DNA of 64,000 nucleotides, taken from Ustilago trichophora. Taxonomy: Eukaryota; Basidiomycota; Ustilaginomycetes; Ustilaginales; Ustilaginaceae. Location of the stretch: contig OOIN01000030.1 in assembly GCA_900323505.1 (NCBI GenBank), positions 310,001 through 374,000 on the forward strand, read 5' to 3'. The translations under genes were made by a program, and so were the position numbers. Positions 51,000 to 61,685 of the stretch are shown here, piece after piece. Every line of letters starts with the position of its first letter. Position 1 is the stretch's first letter. The notes beneath the pieces are model-generated. The model made no database searches and was not told the DNA's origin. It worked only from the letters and a program-made list of their open reading frames with translations.

Positions 51000-52523
51000 T
51001 CAGGCGTGCTTCTCGTTGACGTCGATCGCCGCGATCTCATTGTCAACTGCAGCGATCTCCTCGGCTCGACCGGGAACGGTGACCTCTTGGAGAGGATCGG
51101 TGTGCTCCTTGACACGCAGCGCAATGACAGGGATCACAAAGATCATGCCAACGGCACAGAGACCCCAAGTGACTGCGAGGTTGGTCATAAAGGGATGCTT
51201 GTCGTTGTCCATAGCAAAAGCACCGGCAGCACCAGCCGACTGGATCGATTTGTAGAAGCCGGCCAGGTAGCCGAGCTTGGAAAGATCGTTGGAGCATGCA
51301 CCGATGAGCCAGTAAGCAAGGTTCTGCCAGATGGCGTCGAGCAAGCCAGAGAAGATGTAGAGGAAGCAGTATCCGACGTATTTGCTTCGGTCGTTGAAGT
51401 CGATGCGTTCGGTCTCGGCTGCCACGGAAGCGCGAGTGTAGGTCTTTTGCACGTCGTACGATCCGCCCCAGACGGCCCACATGACGGCAAAAACGATGGC
51501 CCAACCAAGCCAAGCGCGCGACTTTCGCGACATGCGCTTGTTGTCGAGGATCTGCCCAATAGACAGACTTCCGACCATCTGGCTGAGCCAGTAGAGGAGG
51601 TTGTTGAGCGAACGTGTGCGGAGGGTAAAGAGGACGCCATTGTAGTCGTTGAACTGCCAAGTGTAGAACCAGTTGGAAGCGAGGAACATGGGGAAAAGGA
51701 GAATCACCCAAGGATCGGATCGCAAAAGCACAAAGAGGCCTTTGAGCTCCTTGGCCCATGTAGTCTGACTGGGGACCAGCACTCGTGTGCCGTCATCGCG
51801 AACCACCTTGGCCGGGTTCATGAGCGCAGCAGAGACGAAAGCTCCAAGACCAGTGAGGACAACAAAAGCAGCATAGGTACCGTTGGAGACGGTATTTGCC
51901 TCAGAGTTGTAGGTGAGGCCCAGTTGGATGGCAGAACCAAGTACAGCGCCGAGGTTAAAGATGACCCAGAAGACACTGATGAAGCGACCCTTCTGAGATT
52001 CGGTGGGGTAGGCGAGCATGAGTGCACCTTGAGCTGTCCAGAGGAGCGAGGCGCAGATGCCTAGAATGGCGCCGGCAGCGATGACAAAGCCTTGGTTCTG
52101 ATTGATGTTGTAAGAAAGGAAAGCGCCGATGTAGAGACAGTATCCAAGCGCACCGATTCCGAGTGTAAGACGGGAGCCAAGCTTGTTATGCACGGTTCCA
52201 GCAAAGAAGGAGACGACGGAGAAAGTCGAGTAGAGGGCAACAGCAGCCTTGTTGGAAGCGTCCGAGTTGACCTGGCCTCCTCCACCAATACCGGAAACCG
52301 CATTGAACATGCCGGGACATAGGAAGCAGACCATTCCGACGAGGGCGACTTGAACGACAGGCATGCTGTAGATGCGCATGACCGTGTTGGACGAGCGCTC
52401 GACGGGCGGGACCTGAGCGAGGGTGGTAGGATGGATGTGGGAGGCGTCTTGACCGGTGGCGACGCCATACTTTGGATCAGAGGAGCTGCTGGAAGCAGCG
52501 TCGAAGTGTTTGTCGTCCGCCAT
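51000..52523 (-). CDS. UNC93-like major facilitator protein
   Basis: 507 residues from the ATG at 52523 (MADDKHFDAASSSSSD). After a hydrophilic N-terminus there are about 11-12 membrane helices, such as VQVALVGMVCFLCPGMFNAVSGIGG, LTLGIGALGYCLYIGAFL, GFVIAAGAILGICASLLWTAQGALMLAYP and AWLGWAIVFAVMWAVWGG. The FxxPGMxNAxSGxGGGG opening, the WTAQGALMLAYPTESQKGRF stretch and the FNLGAVLGSAI helix are those of fungal UNC93-like (DUF895) MFS proteins. They probably act as transporters or channel regulators at the plasma membrane; the substrate is unknown. The 468-codon plus-strand frame over it (50658-52064) is a shadow. Confidence 0.85.
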   Translation of the reverse strand: MADDKHFDAASSSSSDPKYGVATGQDASHIHPTTLAQVPPVERSSNTVMRIYSMPVVQVALVGMVCFLCPGMFNAVSGIGGGGQVNSDASNKAAVALYSTFSVVSFFAGTVHNKLGSRLTLGIGALGYCLYIGAFLSYNINQNQGFVIAAGAILGICASLLWTAQGALMLAYPTESQKGRFISVFWVIFNLGAVLGSAIQLGLTYNSEANTVSNGTYAAFVVLTGLGAFVSAALMNPAKVVRDDGTRVLVPSQTTWAKELKGLFVLLRSDPWVILLFPMFLASNWFYTWQFNDYNGVLFTLRTRSLNNLLYWLSQMVGSLSIGQILDNKRMSRKSRAWLGWAIVFAVMWAVWGGSYDVQKTYTRASVAAETERIDFNDRSKYVGYCFLYIFSGLLDAIWQNLAYWLIGACSNDLSKLGYLAGFYKSIQSAGAAGAFAMDNDKHPFMTNLAVTWGLCAVGMIFVIPVIALRVKEHTDPLQEVTVPGRAEEIAAVDNEIAAIDVNEKHA

Positions 52524-54585
52524 GATGGATGTCGGTCAGCGTGGTTGAGTGTATCGAAGAGGTAGAGATGCTGACGAGGCGTGTATCGCTTCTGGGTGAT
52601 GGCAATGTAGCGAGGTGGATGAAAAGGACAAGAGGGTGGGAAAGATGAAGGGAAGTGTGTTTATAGGGACGTGGGCTGCTTGCCATGTGGATGATGCACT
52701 GCAGAAGAGTGTAACGTTGACACGAAGACGGACGCTGTCGGGGCCTGCGGTGAGATAGCGACACACGCACACGATCCAGGTGGCGTGCGGGGTGTGGGGT
52801 ATGGATATGGGTACGGATATGAGCTCCGGAGGCGTGTGGTCGAGATGAAGGAGGATGATGGTGTTGGCTTGAGAAGGAGATGGCGCAGAGGACGAGACGA
52901 AAGCAGCAGCAGCAAAGGGTTCGGTGTTGATCGGCGGTGCTCCGAGCCAGGTGCGATAGGAAGAGGGTTGACCGGGACGGCCTGAGAGCGAAGCGCCGAT
53001 CAAGTGAAATAGGATTAAGCTCTGCTTGTTGGAGCAAGAGGAGTAAGAGGAGCACAAAGTATCAGCAAGGGACGACCGATAAGCGAACCAAAAGGCGCAA
53101 GTCCAACACTTGACTATTTCTGGGGTCAGTCACTCTACCCTTGACTTTCCAGCCAAGAGAAATTCAAAAGAAGAGCATCGCATAACAAGGCGGCGCAGCA
53201 AAACCGTGCAACTGCGGAGACTTGTCCCGCGTGAATTGACTGTTTTCTCAACGGGCTCTTTTTGCGCAAGCTCGGCTATCGACACTCAGCTTTTCTATCT
53301 CTCTCTCTCTCTCTCTCACACACACATACAGAGCCCAACACTTGCTCCATGTGTGGAGTCTCAAGCTCGAATTGGCTTTCCACTTTCTAAATCACATGAA
53401 GGCAGAGTTCAAGCTTGACAAGCTCGCAAATAGTGCACACCGACACCGAGACGAGAGCTGATGCTGAGCCTGTACTGTATGAATTTTGTGCAGCATCTTG
53501 TGATCCTTTTCCTACCAGTAAAGCCTCGGCTGGCTGAGATTGTAGGCATTGGCGAGCGTTGTGCCTGATTCGCCTCTTGCATCTCTTGCCATTTCCCCCC
53601 TCCTTTCCATCTCACAGAAGCATATCCGTTGTCGCTCACTCAGTCCATCGTATGCTTGTCTGTAACACATTGTCGGTACCCGGTGCAAAGCAGCAACATA
53701 ACTAGCAACACCGGGGCAGAAGAAAGGAGAAAAAAAAAGGGAAAAAAAAAGAAGAAAAAAAAGGCCGAAAGCAAAGCCGTTGTCGTGTCACGAGGCGAAT
53801 AGGACTTTGAATTTTGCAGCCGCCGCCGCCGCCAAGCTCGGTGGCTCGTCCGAAGCCGCCGATTTTTTGGTGTTTGCTCTGGCTGGCGGAGTCTGTGCCC
53901 GCCAAGAGTCTCCGCTCGCTCTATCTGCACAGTGTCTGCTATCTGCGCGGTGTATGTACTTTGAGCGAGAGCTTTTGAGCCAAGTGTACTGTAATGTAGT
54001 ATCTCACCCCGCTTATCCCGCTTTTAACAAATTGCAAAGCATCCCACACAGCGGTTTGCCCATCATACCTCGGAAAGTGCAGTGTGGGATGGTGTGCAGC
54101 TCCTATCTCGGCGAAACCGCCGACTGGACCTCCTCTTTCGCTCGAGTGTCTTGTTGGCTCTGCCTGTGCGGAGACCCCAGTACTGCACAGTACGCCACTC
54201 GAAACACCAGCGCATAGGGTCAAGCTGGGGTAAAAAAGTCATGTTGCGAGGAGCATCCAATCATCGGCCCATTGGCTTGACCGCGTGGTCTACACCGATA
54301 AGCCCGTCTCAGTATCGCCACATGCAAACCACATACATTGGCACAATCCGCTACAGCATAGGGACGCTTCTTGGTATGGCTCTCTCTCGTCGGCTGTCAT
54401 TACATCTCCCAGAGTCTGCAGATACATTTCGAGAGCCAACAGCGCTAAAACTTCGATTTCAGTTAATCGACGAAGAGAAGCCTCATCGAGACGACGCGGT
54501 GAAAATCATGCCAAGCGGCCTCACCATTTTGAGCTTGACAATGTATATAGTCTATATGCAATCTTCTTTGCCTTCGGACATCGAA
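52524..54585. other. Intergenic region between the UNC93-like gene and tRNA-Ala
   Basis: About 2 kb without a supported gene. The first 500 bases are the promoter of the UNC93-like gene and, on the minus strand, are CA/CT-rich, which opens spurious frames. Compound (CT)n(CA)n lies at 53299-53327, an A-rich tract at 53729-53763, GCCGCCGCC repeats near 53819-53832, and TACTGTA words near 53477 and 53988. Confidence 0.4.
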
Positions 54586-54670
54586 GGGGGTTTAGCTCAG
54601 TTGGTAGAGCGTTCGCTTAGCATCTCGTCTAATTTGCGAAAGGTCGCGTGTTCGACTCATGCAGTCTCCA
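54586..54670 (+). tRNA. tRNA-Ala (AGC) with a 12-base intron
   Basis: The acceptor stem GGGGGTT pairs with AGTCTCC (with G-U pairs), and the discriminator is A at 54670. The D arm is GCTC/GAGC with the AGTTGGTA loop. The anticodon stem is TTCGC/GCGAA, and the loop TTAGCA...T gives anticodon AGC. A 12-base insertion (TCTCGTCTAATT) sits between positions 37 and 38. The T arm is GCGTG-TTCGACT-CATGC. A T-run about ten bases downstream can terminate Pol III. A GGGGGTTTAGCTCAGTTGGT opening is the usual eukaryotic tRNA-Ala form. Confidence 0.92.
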
Positions 54671-55219
54671 CTCTCGATTTCTTTTTGGCTTTTCTTTTCT
54701 GGTTCCAATTTCGAGCCAAAATTTTTATTTTCTTTTGACCTGTTACTCTTCTTGCACTCACCCACACCTCTCGCCACATCCCTTGCGCTACAGATCTGTC
54801 TTAAGACCTGTCTTACACAACATCCTGCATCCTGCAATGCTATTGATCTTTGTCGTCGAGTCGAGTTGAAACGCAAGGCAGGCGGAGTGAAATAGAAGCT
54901 GCAACGAGGCATCTCTACTGTACAAAGGCTCAGTTCGCGCGCGCGTGTGTGTGGAGGGGCTGAAGCGCGGAACTCGGAAATGCGCGTGTCTGTCATTTTG
55001 TGATGGTGTCGTTCGAACGACGTTCCATCTTTGACTCTTGGTTCACGACAAACCTCCTTAACCCCGTTCCGGCGTTCTTTTGCTCCTTCCACTCCAACTT
55101 TGACTCCAACGACAGATTTTCAGGAGCATTGTCGGATCTCACTTTCGCCGTTTGATACTCATACAACCCACGCAGTCTTGCAAGAGAATCGAGTCGGCCT
55201 AGCTGAGAGAACGGCAAGC
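54671..55219. other. Region between tRNA-Ala and the CCCH protein gene
   Basis: About 550 bases. T-runs near 54680-54740 serve the tRNA. A GCGCGCGTGTGTGTG stretch lies near 54938-54952. The CCCH protein frame is open back to 55031 with an in-frame ATG there, but the leader is unlike the conserved start. Confidence 0.4.
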
Positions 55220-57328
55220 ATGACATCAACGAGCGAGGAGGAACGTCTCAAAGCCGAAATAGCAAAGCTGTCAGGGGCCATTCAGACACACAAGCAGCAA
55301 CAACATCAGCCATCGCAATATCCATCGTATGGTGGTAGCTATGCAAGTCGCGGGCGTGGCTACTACGCAGGTGCGAATTCGTCTTCCTACCGTGGCGCAT
55401 ATGCAGGCGGTCGAGGTGGATACCATGCGCCTTCAACAGCTGGTAGAGGAAGGGCGCGTGGTACTGCCAGCATCCCACCACGGAACCGTACTTTGATTCT
55501 GAACGATTCAAATGCCAAAGCAACACCTGCTGCTACCTCCTCCAGCAGTGCCGATGACAAGGCAGATGCAACTGGCACAGCAACACAAGGCTCAGCAAAC
55601 GTATCAGCTTCTTCCAGCAGCACTTCATCCATCTCAACCCCAACAGATGGCTGGATCAAGCGTAAATCGACTCACAACATGAGCCTGGTCAGCACTTCAA
55701 CGTTCCAGCGCACTGAACCGGCCCGCTTGGCGGCAATCGAGGCAACACGAAAGGCAAAAGCCGAAGCCAAGGCTGCAGCATCCTCCTCTTCGTCTGGCAA
55801 GAAAGCAATTCGAGCCAAACCCGCCAAACCCTCTTCGTCTGTCCGTCGCGGTGACAATATGGGCGAAGTGGTCATCGATGGTGTCGTCTTTGAATTCGAC
55901 CCCTCTGGTACCAAGCTCGTCAAGAAAGCCGCACAGCCCTCTTCCGAACACACCACCACACAAGACGACTCGGCGTCCACATCAACCGCAGTGCCGCTCA
56001 AAACCAGCATCAATGGTCAAGATTACATCCGTACCAAACGAGGCAACCTCATCTCAGCCTCCCTCCTGGCCAAACGCAAAGCACAACGAGAAACAGCTGC
56101 CAAGATGGGCCGCCTCGACAAAATGGTTGGACAAATCTCAGCCATTCAGGCCACTCGCAATGCCTCCTCGCGCTCCAAGCCTGGCTCTTCATCGCGCATA
56201 CTCGACGTCAAGAAATCCAGAACATTGTGCAGCTTCTTCAACAAGACCGGACAGTGTAAACGCGGTCTTTCCTGTCCATATCTCCACGACTCCTCCAAAA
56301 TCGCCCTCTGCCCTAAAGTGCTTCGTCCATCAGGATGTACACTTCCCAAAGGCATGTGTCCACTCAGCCACACACCAAGGGCGGAACGCGTGCCGCATTG
56401 CGTACACTACCTGCGCACCGGCAATTGTAGGAATGGAGACGAGTGTCTGTATACCCATTCGGACAAGCTTGTGCAAGGGGTCGAGACAAAGATCTGTAGA
56501 AACTTTAGTGATTATGGATGGTGCGACAAGGGGAAAGAGTGCGAGGAAAGGCATACGTACGAGTGTCCTGACTTTGTGGAGAAGGGGAGGTGCGATAGGA
56601 AAGGGTGTAAGTTGGTGCATGTCATACGTGCTACTGCGGCTAATGACGGGGGTGAGAGAGTAGAGGAACAAGGTGACGAGGGCGAAGGTATGGGCGATGG
56701 GATGCTCTTTATGCGGGATGATGCTGCTGCTGCAGATGAGACTTTGGAAGACGAAGAGGAGGAAGAGGAGGCGTCGAGGAAGCGTAAACGAAAGAGACCA
56801 CTCATGCAGACGGAGCTGGACGACGATCAACAGGTGTTACCTGAAGACGAAGGGGTGAATGAGGAGGAGGAGGATGATGATGATGAGCGGGTCAACTTTG
56901 CGAATACAAACGAGACACGGACAGCCAAGCGAAGAAAGGCGAAGGCCTTCACCCAGCAAAAGGATTTTATTTCGTTCGATGATGATGAGAAGGAGGAGGA
57001 GGAGGAAGATGAAAGTGATGAGAGAGAAGAAGTTTCGGACGATGATGATGAGGGTGAAGAGGATGCGTCGGAGGTTGGCAGTGTTCACAGTGAGGACTTT
57101 GAGCTGAGTGGTGCTGAGGAGGACGAGGGAAAGGAAGAAGATCTGCAAGAGGCGGAAACTCAAGACGAAGAGCAAGAGGAAGAGAATGACGACGATGAAG
57201 ATGAACAAGGTGCAGAAGAAGCAGAAATCCATGCCCCAGCACAAATCAAACCAGATCATCAGAACCGCATTCCTTCAGCAAACGATGATGAGGACCAAGA
57301 CGACGATCTTGTTGATCGAGACCTGTAA
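55220..57328 (+). CDS. CCCH zinc-finger protein (ZC3H3/Red5-like)
   Basis: The ATG at 55220 (MTSTSEEERLKAEIAKLSG) gives 702 residues; an in-frame ATG at 55031 would add 63 residues. A short helical N-terminus is followed by an RG/YG-rich stretch. Five consecutive CCCH fingers span about residues 333-465: LCSFFNKTGQCKRGLSCPYLH; then ALCPKVL...GMCPLSH; HCVHYLRTGNCRNGDECLYTH; ICRNFSDYGWCDKGKECEERH; ECPDFVEKGRCDRKGCKLVH. That array, plus KSTHNMSLV upstream, resembles ZC3H3 of animals and Red5 of fission yeast. These are nuclear factors in poly(A) RNA processing, mRNA export and RNA elimination. The last 230 residues are extremely acidic (Glu/Asp runs) with KRKRKRP and RTAKRRKAK basic patches, likely nuclear localisation signals. 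Confidence 0.85.
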   Translation: MTSTSEEERLKAEIAKLSGAIQTHKQQQHQPSQYPSYGGSYASRGRGYYAGANSSSYRGAYAGGRGGYHAPSTAGRGRARGTASIPPRNRTLILNDSNAKATPAATSSSSADDKADATGTATQGSANVSASSSSTSSISTPTDGWIKRKSTHNMSLVSTSTFQRTEPARLAAIEATRKAKAEAKAAASSSSSGKKAIRAKPAKPSSSVRRGDNMGEVVIDGVVFEFDPSGTKLVKKAAQPSSEHTTTQDDSASTSTAVPLKTSINGQDYIRTKRGNLISASLLAKRKAQRETAAKMGRLDKMVGQISAIQATRNASSRSKPGSSSRILDVKKSRTLCSFFNKTGQCKRGLSCPYLHDSSKIALCPKVLRPSGCTLPKGMCPLSHTPRAERVPHCVHYLRTGNCRNGDECLYTHSDKLVQGVETKICRNFSDYGWCDKGKECEERHTYECPDFVEKGRCDRKGCKLVHVIRATAANDGGERVEEQGDEGEGMGDGMLFMRDDAAAADETLEDEEEEEEASRKRKRKRPLMQTELDDDQQVLPEDEGVNEEEEDDDDERVNFANTNETRTAKRRKAKAFTQQKDFISFDDDEKEEEEEDESDEREEVSDDDDEGEEDASEVGSVHSEDFELSGAEEDEGKEEDLQEAETQDEEQEEENDDDEDEQGAEEAEIHAPAQIKPDHQNRIPSANDDEDQDDDLVDRDL

Positions 57329-57800
57329 TATGTTGTCTTGGACTTACGAATGCAATTTTCTCTTGCCTCTCTCCAATAGAGCGACTCTCTTTTCATTTGT
57401 GCTCTTTTCTTTCAACTTGGCAAATCTGCTTTCTCTACTCGCTCGGGTCTTCAAGTGGATGGACTTTGTAAAGCGAGCGCGTTTGAATCCAAGATATGAG
57501 TGGCTTCTGCTGACAGATGTGAGCAACTTGGAAGAGGCTAAGGTGTGACTTGACAGTTTGAACAGTCAGTACCGAGGGCGACGATTTTGCCAGGCTTTGA
57601 TGAGTGAATGTACAAATAAAGTAAGAATGAGCGTGATTGATTGCCCTTTTTTTATTTTCCTGAGCTACTGCATGCTGTGAGTTATACAAAAGTGTGAAAA
57701 GTGTGAATTGATTGATGTCACTGTACTGCACTGTACAGTAGCTTCCAACTTTATATTTTATTTTTTATTTTTCATATGGTAGAAGATCATATCTTCGCAA
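57329..57800. terminator. Convergent 3' region of the CCCH and DUF2235 genes
   Basis: 472 bases between facing stops. It contains CTGTACTGCACTGTACAGTA at about 57722-57741 and AT-rich runs (TTTATTTTATTTTTTATTTTT) just downstream, which suit poly(A) or termination signals. The short frames are not protein-like. Confidence 0.4.
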
Positions 57801-60317
57801 TCAGAGATCATAATCAACCTCCTTACCCGCCCCCGCCCCCGCCGCCGCCGCCGCCGCCGCTGCTGCTGCTGCTGCTTTATCATCCTGATTCACTTTAATC
57901 TTCCCTTTCAACTTGTTGCCCTTTTTATCACGTCTACATCTAGAATCATGAATCATACCCGCTGTCAACGCTTGAACTTTTACTTGATCGTTATATCCTG
58001 CAACTTTGTCTCCCAATTCCCAAATCCAACTTTGGATCACGGTTTGATTGAGATTCGTTTTTGAAACTAGACCAAGATTGATCAAGTCGGAGATGATTGC
58101 GTTGGGGGTTGAGGCTAGGTTGTAGAGGTTTTGCCAGAGGGTGTGTAGATGGGGGTGTTTGATGGGGTCGACTGGGTTTTCGCCGAGTTCTTTGGATGGG
58201 ATTAGGGGGAATGTTGCTGGTGGTGGGATGGGGATGGTTAAAGCGTTGGTGGGGTTGGTGGTGATAATCGGGTGAGGGTTGTAGGGTTTAGTTGTTGTGG
58301 AGGATGTAGGAGAAGCGTCTTCTCCCCATCCATCGAGTGGCTGTTCATCAACATCAACTCCAACATTACCACCACCATGTCCATTACCATTACCATTCGA
58401 GTAGATCACACCGTTCTCCTCAGAAACTTCATCCACATCGCCCATCCCACTCTGCATCTCGGCCGCAGCCACAACCGCCTCCCTCACCTTCCCCCTCGCC
58501 ATCTCGGGAATATTCCATCCACCCGTTACAACCAATGGTGCAGTAGCCGGATTCAATAGTACATCCCCAGCGCTTGGTACAAACGGATAAGGACCCCTCT
58601 CCTTCCAATACAGCAACTTTTCCGTCGGCCTCAACCCCCTCTCCCAATCCTGAGCGTCTTTCCACAATTCTTCCAATCCTGCTGCATCGTCTTTGCGCAT
58701 CTCTGCAAAAGCGGGGTGCGTTTTCGGATCGATCCTTCCACCTCTCACCACAGAAGGGTGGATGGTCTCGTTGGTACGTCCAGTTTTAGCCATGTTGGCC
58801 CATACGGTGCGCTTCATCGTTTCGGAATCCCATTGGCGCTGGTGAACGGTGCGAGCGTGTTGGTAGTTGATGGTGGGTCGCGAACGGTGGGGTAGTTGCA
58901 TGGCCCAATCTCGACGACGATCGAGGATGGTTGCTAGCAGGGGTAGGTCGATGTTGAGGAGAGGACGGAGGGTGGTCGAACCATCAGGGAGAATGTGAGG
59001 GTCTACGAGTTGGGAGACCATCCAGATGAGGGTGATGTCGCTCAAACCATGGTACTGGTAACCACCACCGCAGTCGGTGTGGACACCTTGAAACCAGGTC
59101 TGTTTGAGCACCTGTTTGGTTCGCATATGTTTGCCCCGTACACCAAACTCTTGTCCTCCTCCAGCAGCTGCAGAAGGAGTAGCCGCTACACTAGGCTGAT
59201 ACCACATGGTTGGCAAAAAATCCTTTCGATCCTCCTCCAACGACAGCGCATGAAATCCGAACTGAACGTTACTCCCCAATCCTGGATCGTAAAAATCAAA
59301 GAAATCTATCATGGCATTATCCTGAAACATGCCCGGAAAACCCAACGCTGACACTGTATCCCAAACACCCACAACCTTGATCTGTGGTGGAACGACCAAT
59401 GTCTTTCTCCTTCTGGAATTGCATTCTTCTCTTCTACCATCTTGTAGAATTTTCCTCTGATTTGGCGAGAGTTTTGAATTGTGCTCCAAATTGTAGAGAT
59501 ACATACTTGTGGCGATCGCTTCGCTTTCCGCTGAAGGATATCGTAATGTAGCATCATACAACACTTGAGCTGCTGCGACTTCTGAAGCGATATCGTCTGG
59601 ATCTCTGCGCTGATAAGCTGCCCAAATGTCTGCAAAATGGGTCATTTCCACTTTGGATAAAACACCACACCAATTGATCAACCCACTGATGCATCGAGCT
59701 GTATAAGCACCTCGGGAAAATCCGAACAGGAAAAGTTCATCACCGGGTTGATAATTGTCGACAATAAATGAGTAGGCTTCTTCTATTTTGCTGCCTAGTG
59801 AGAGACCGGTGCCTTGATCGAAAAGGTTTTGAATCTTTCCTGTACCTGTACCTACGCCGGGTTGGTAAAAGACGATTTGAGGCATCACCAAGCTGTTCGC
59901 TGCTCCGTTGCTTTTCGATTCTTGGCCGCTGCTACCACCCAACGTAGGAGATGGAGGTGGCGAAGTAGCAGCAACGCCAGAAGAATTGGCTATAACTTTG
60001 GCAAGTAGTGCCACGTTTGTAAAGAAATCTCCCGAATCAGCGGCTGGTTCAGGTTCACTCTTACCACCCTTTTGACGCTTTTTATCGCGTCTATCTCCAC
60101 GATCAGAGGAAGAGGAAGATGCGTGGAAGTGCGAGTTGGGTTTGGAAAGTGAAGTTTTCACCCAGTTGCGTTGTTGAGCGGTACCATCGCAGAGTACGAT
60201 GATGCGGATTGGTGCACGAGGGATGCGTGGCTGAAGAGGGGGTGGGAGCGGGGTGCCGGTTGTGAGAGAGGGGATTCCGGATGCCTCCGCGTGATTATTG
60301 GTGGTGAGGGCGACCAT
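57801..60317 (-). CDS. DUF2235 alpha/beta hydrolase (Tle1-type catalytic fold)
   Basis: The ATG at 60317 (MVALTTNNHAEASG) gives 838 residues; the upstream in-frame leader is simple Pro/Thr repeat sequence and was excluded. The hydrolase domain starts at PIRIIVLCDGTAQQRNW, continues with IVFYQPGVGTGTGKIQNL and GLSLGSKIEEAYSFIVDNY, and has the nucleophile elbow LFGFSRGAYTARCISGLI near residue 198. Further family blocks are KVVGVWDTVSALG, FGFHALSLEED and TWFQGVHTDCGGGY. Those define DUF2235, a serine-hydrolase domain shared with bacterial type VI lipase effectors and common in fungi. Activity is probably esterase or phospholipase; the substrate is unknown. The C-terminus ends in an alanine run coded by GCC/GCT repeats (57829-57876) before EVDYDL. 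Confidence 0.88.
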   Translation of the reverse strand: MVALTTNNHAEASGIPSLTTGTPLPPPLQPRIPRAPIRIIVLCDGTAQQRNWVKTSLSKPNSHFHASSSSSDRGDRRDKKRQKGGKSEPEPAADSGDFFTNVALLAKVIANSSGVAATSPPPSPTLGGSSGQESKSNGAANSLVMPQIVFYQPGVGTGTGKIQNLFDQGTGLSLGSKIEEAYSFIVDNYQPGDELFLFGFSRGAYTARCISGLINWCGVLSKVEMTHFADIWAAYQRRDPDDIASEVAAAQVLYDATLRYPSAESEAIATSMYLYNLEHNSKLSPNQRKILQDGRREECNSRRRKTLVVPPQIKVVGVWDTVSALGFPGMFQDNAMIDFFDFYDPGLGSNVQFGFHALSLEEDRKDFLPTMWYQPSVAATPSAAAGGGQEFGVRGKHMRTKQVLKQTWFQGVHTDCGGGYQYHGLSDITLIWMVSQLVDPHILPDGSTTLRPLLNIDLPLLATILDRRRDWAMQLPHRSRPTINYQHARTVHQRQWDSETMKRTVWANMAKTGRTNETIHPSVVRGGRIDPKTHPAFAEMRKDDAAGLEELWKDAQDWERGLRPTEKLLYWKERGPYPFVPSAGDVLLNPATAPLVVTGGWNIPEMARGKVREAVVAAAEMQSGMGDVDEVSEENGVIYSNGNGNGHGGGNVGVDVDEQPLDGWGEDASPTSSTTTKPYNPHPIITTNPTNALTIPIPPPATFPLIPSKELGENPVDPIKHPHLHTLWQNLYNLASTPNAIISDLINLGLVSKTNLNQTVIQSWIWELGDKVAGYNDQVKVQALTAGMIHDSRCRRDKKGNKLKGKIKVNQDDKAAAAAAAAAAAAGAGAGKEVDYDL

Positions 60318-61685
60318 GATGGTTCGAGAGGAAGGTGATGTCAATGAGTGCCGATCGAAGGTGGTGGTGGTGGTGGTAGTAGTAGTAGTGAAGTTGGTGC
60401 GAGGTGGAGGAGGAGGAGGAGGAGGAGGAGGAATACGATGGTGAGCAAAGCACCTCTTTTCAACGAAACCTTTCAAGAGGGGATAGCTCCTGTTGTTTCG
60501 GTCTATAATCTAAGTGCAGCAACAAAGAATGTCGAAGCAAAATGATAGTAGCTCGCACAAGCATAGACAGGAGCAACATGATCCTCCCTCCACCTCCTAA
60601 GGACCACTCACGAAACACTAGCACCTCTCCATGCTTGGCGAACTTTCTAACGGGACATCCCGCCTACCATCTCAGGGTCCACACATTTTTACGCAGGTAG
60701 ACCCTTTGAACCACTTTCCTCCTTGGGACTCGAGACACAACTGCCGATCCTTAGCCCGTCTAACGTGAAGCGCGCATTATAACACACAAACCGTACAGTG
60801 CGCGGATAAACGTCATACGCGGGAAGGGGCGATTTCTTACCGTCAAAAAAAACCCAAAAGAGTTACCCAGCATTTCTCACACACGCACCACTACAACCTG
60901 CTGTTTTCACACGTCTCTTTCGTTTCTCGCCAGATGACCATGAATTTTTTTTCATCGCTTAGTGCTATGGAGAGGTTGAGCTGTTTGTGGTGGTAATGGA
61001 ATCATAGGCGAAAGCATGAATGTGCAAAGCAACGAGATGTGGACAGATTGAAAATGAAAATGAAAATGAAAATTAAAATAAATAAAAATGTCACAACATC
61101 GTACAGTGCAACAGCAACGTGATTTCAAGTTTACGTTCCATCTAGACTTGGCCTTATCCCTCGTCTCCCTCTCAAACAACACTTTCTCCCTTATTTGTTG
61201 TATCAGATCTATCAACCACATCGCGATCCTTGCCTATCAATCGAGATCACAAACCCACGCACAGAGGTTGCAAACGCAAAAAAAGAGAAAAAAAAAAGTG
61301 TCAAATCCAAAGTCAAATTACAGTATACTGTAATTTCCGTATACAGTAGGGACTTGTTTCTCTCAACCATGTGCAGAAGTTGACACTCCGACGTGTCGGA
61401 CCAACTTCTAACTTTTCTCCCACGCTTGGAAATCGAGTCTACTGTATCATACGGGGAGCTTTCATCTCCTAACTCTATACGCCACACAGCTCTAGAATTG
61501 CGCACAGTCACAGCGCAATCAGTGTCGGAAAGCTTTGATTGATTGCAATTTCGAGATTACATTTCGGCGCACGGCAAGATTTGCTTTTGCTTTTTTGCAT
61601 TTTTTGCTTTTGGAGTTTGGTGTTACGAGTGGTCGAGTTTGCCAGAGGGCGAGGTTGCGCTGTTGGACTACGCAGAGGGGGAAAG
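60318..61685. other. Intergenic region between the DUF2235 and DUF1917-like genes
   Basis: About 1.37 kb without a supported gene. GGT/GGA repeats (60358-60432) are the start of the DUF2235 leader. An AAAATG repeat lies at 61051-61090. TACAGTATACTGTA and GTATACAGTA lie at 61320-61350. Confidence 0.45.

Noticed and set aside
50658..52064. 468-codon plus-strand frame
   Set aside because: Antisense to the UNC93-like gene; the hydrophilic product has no family resemblance, and the minus strand has clear membrane helices.
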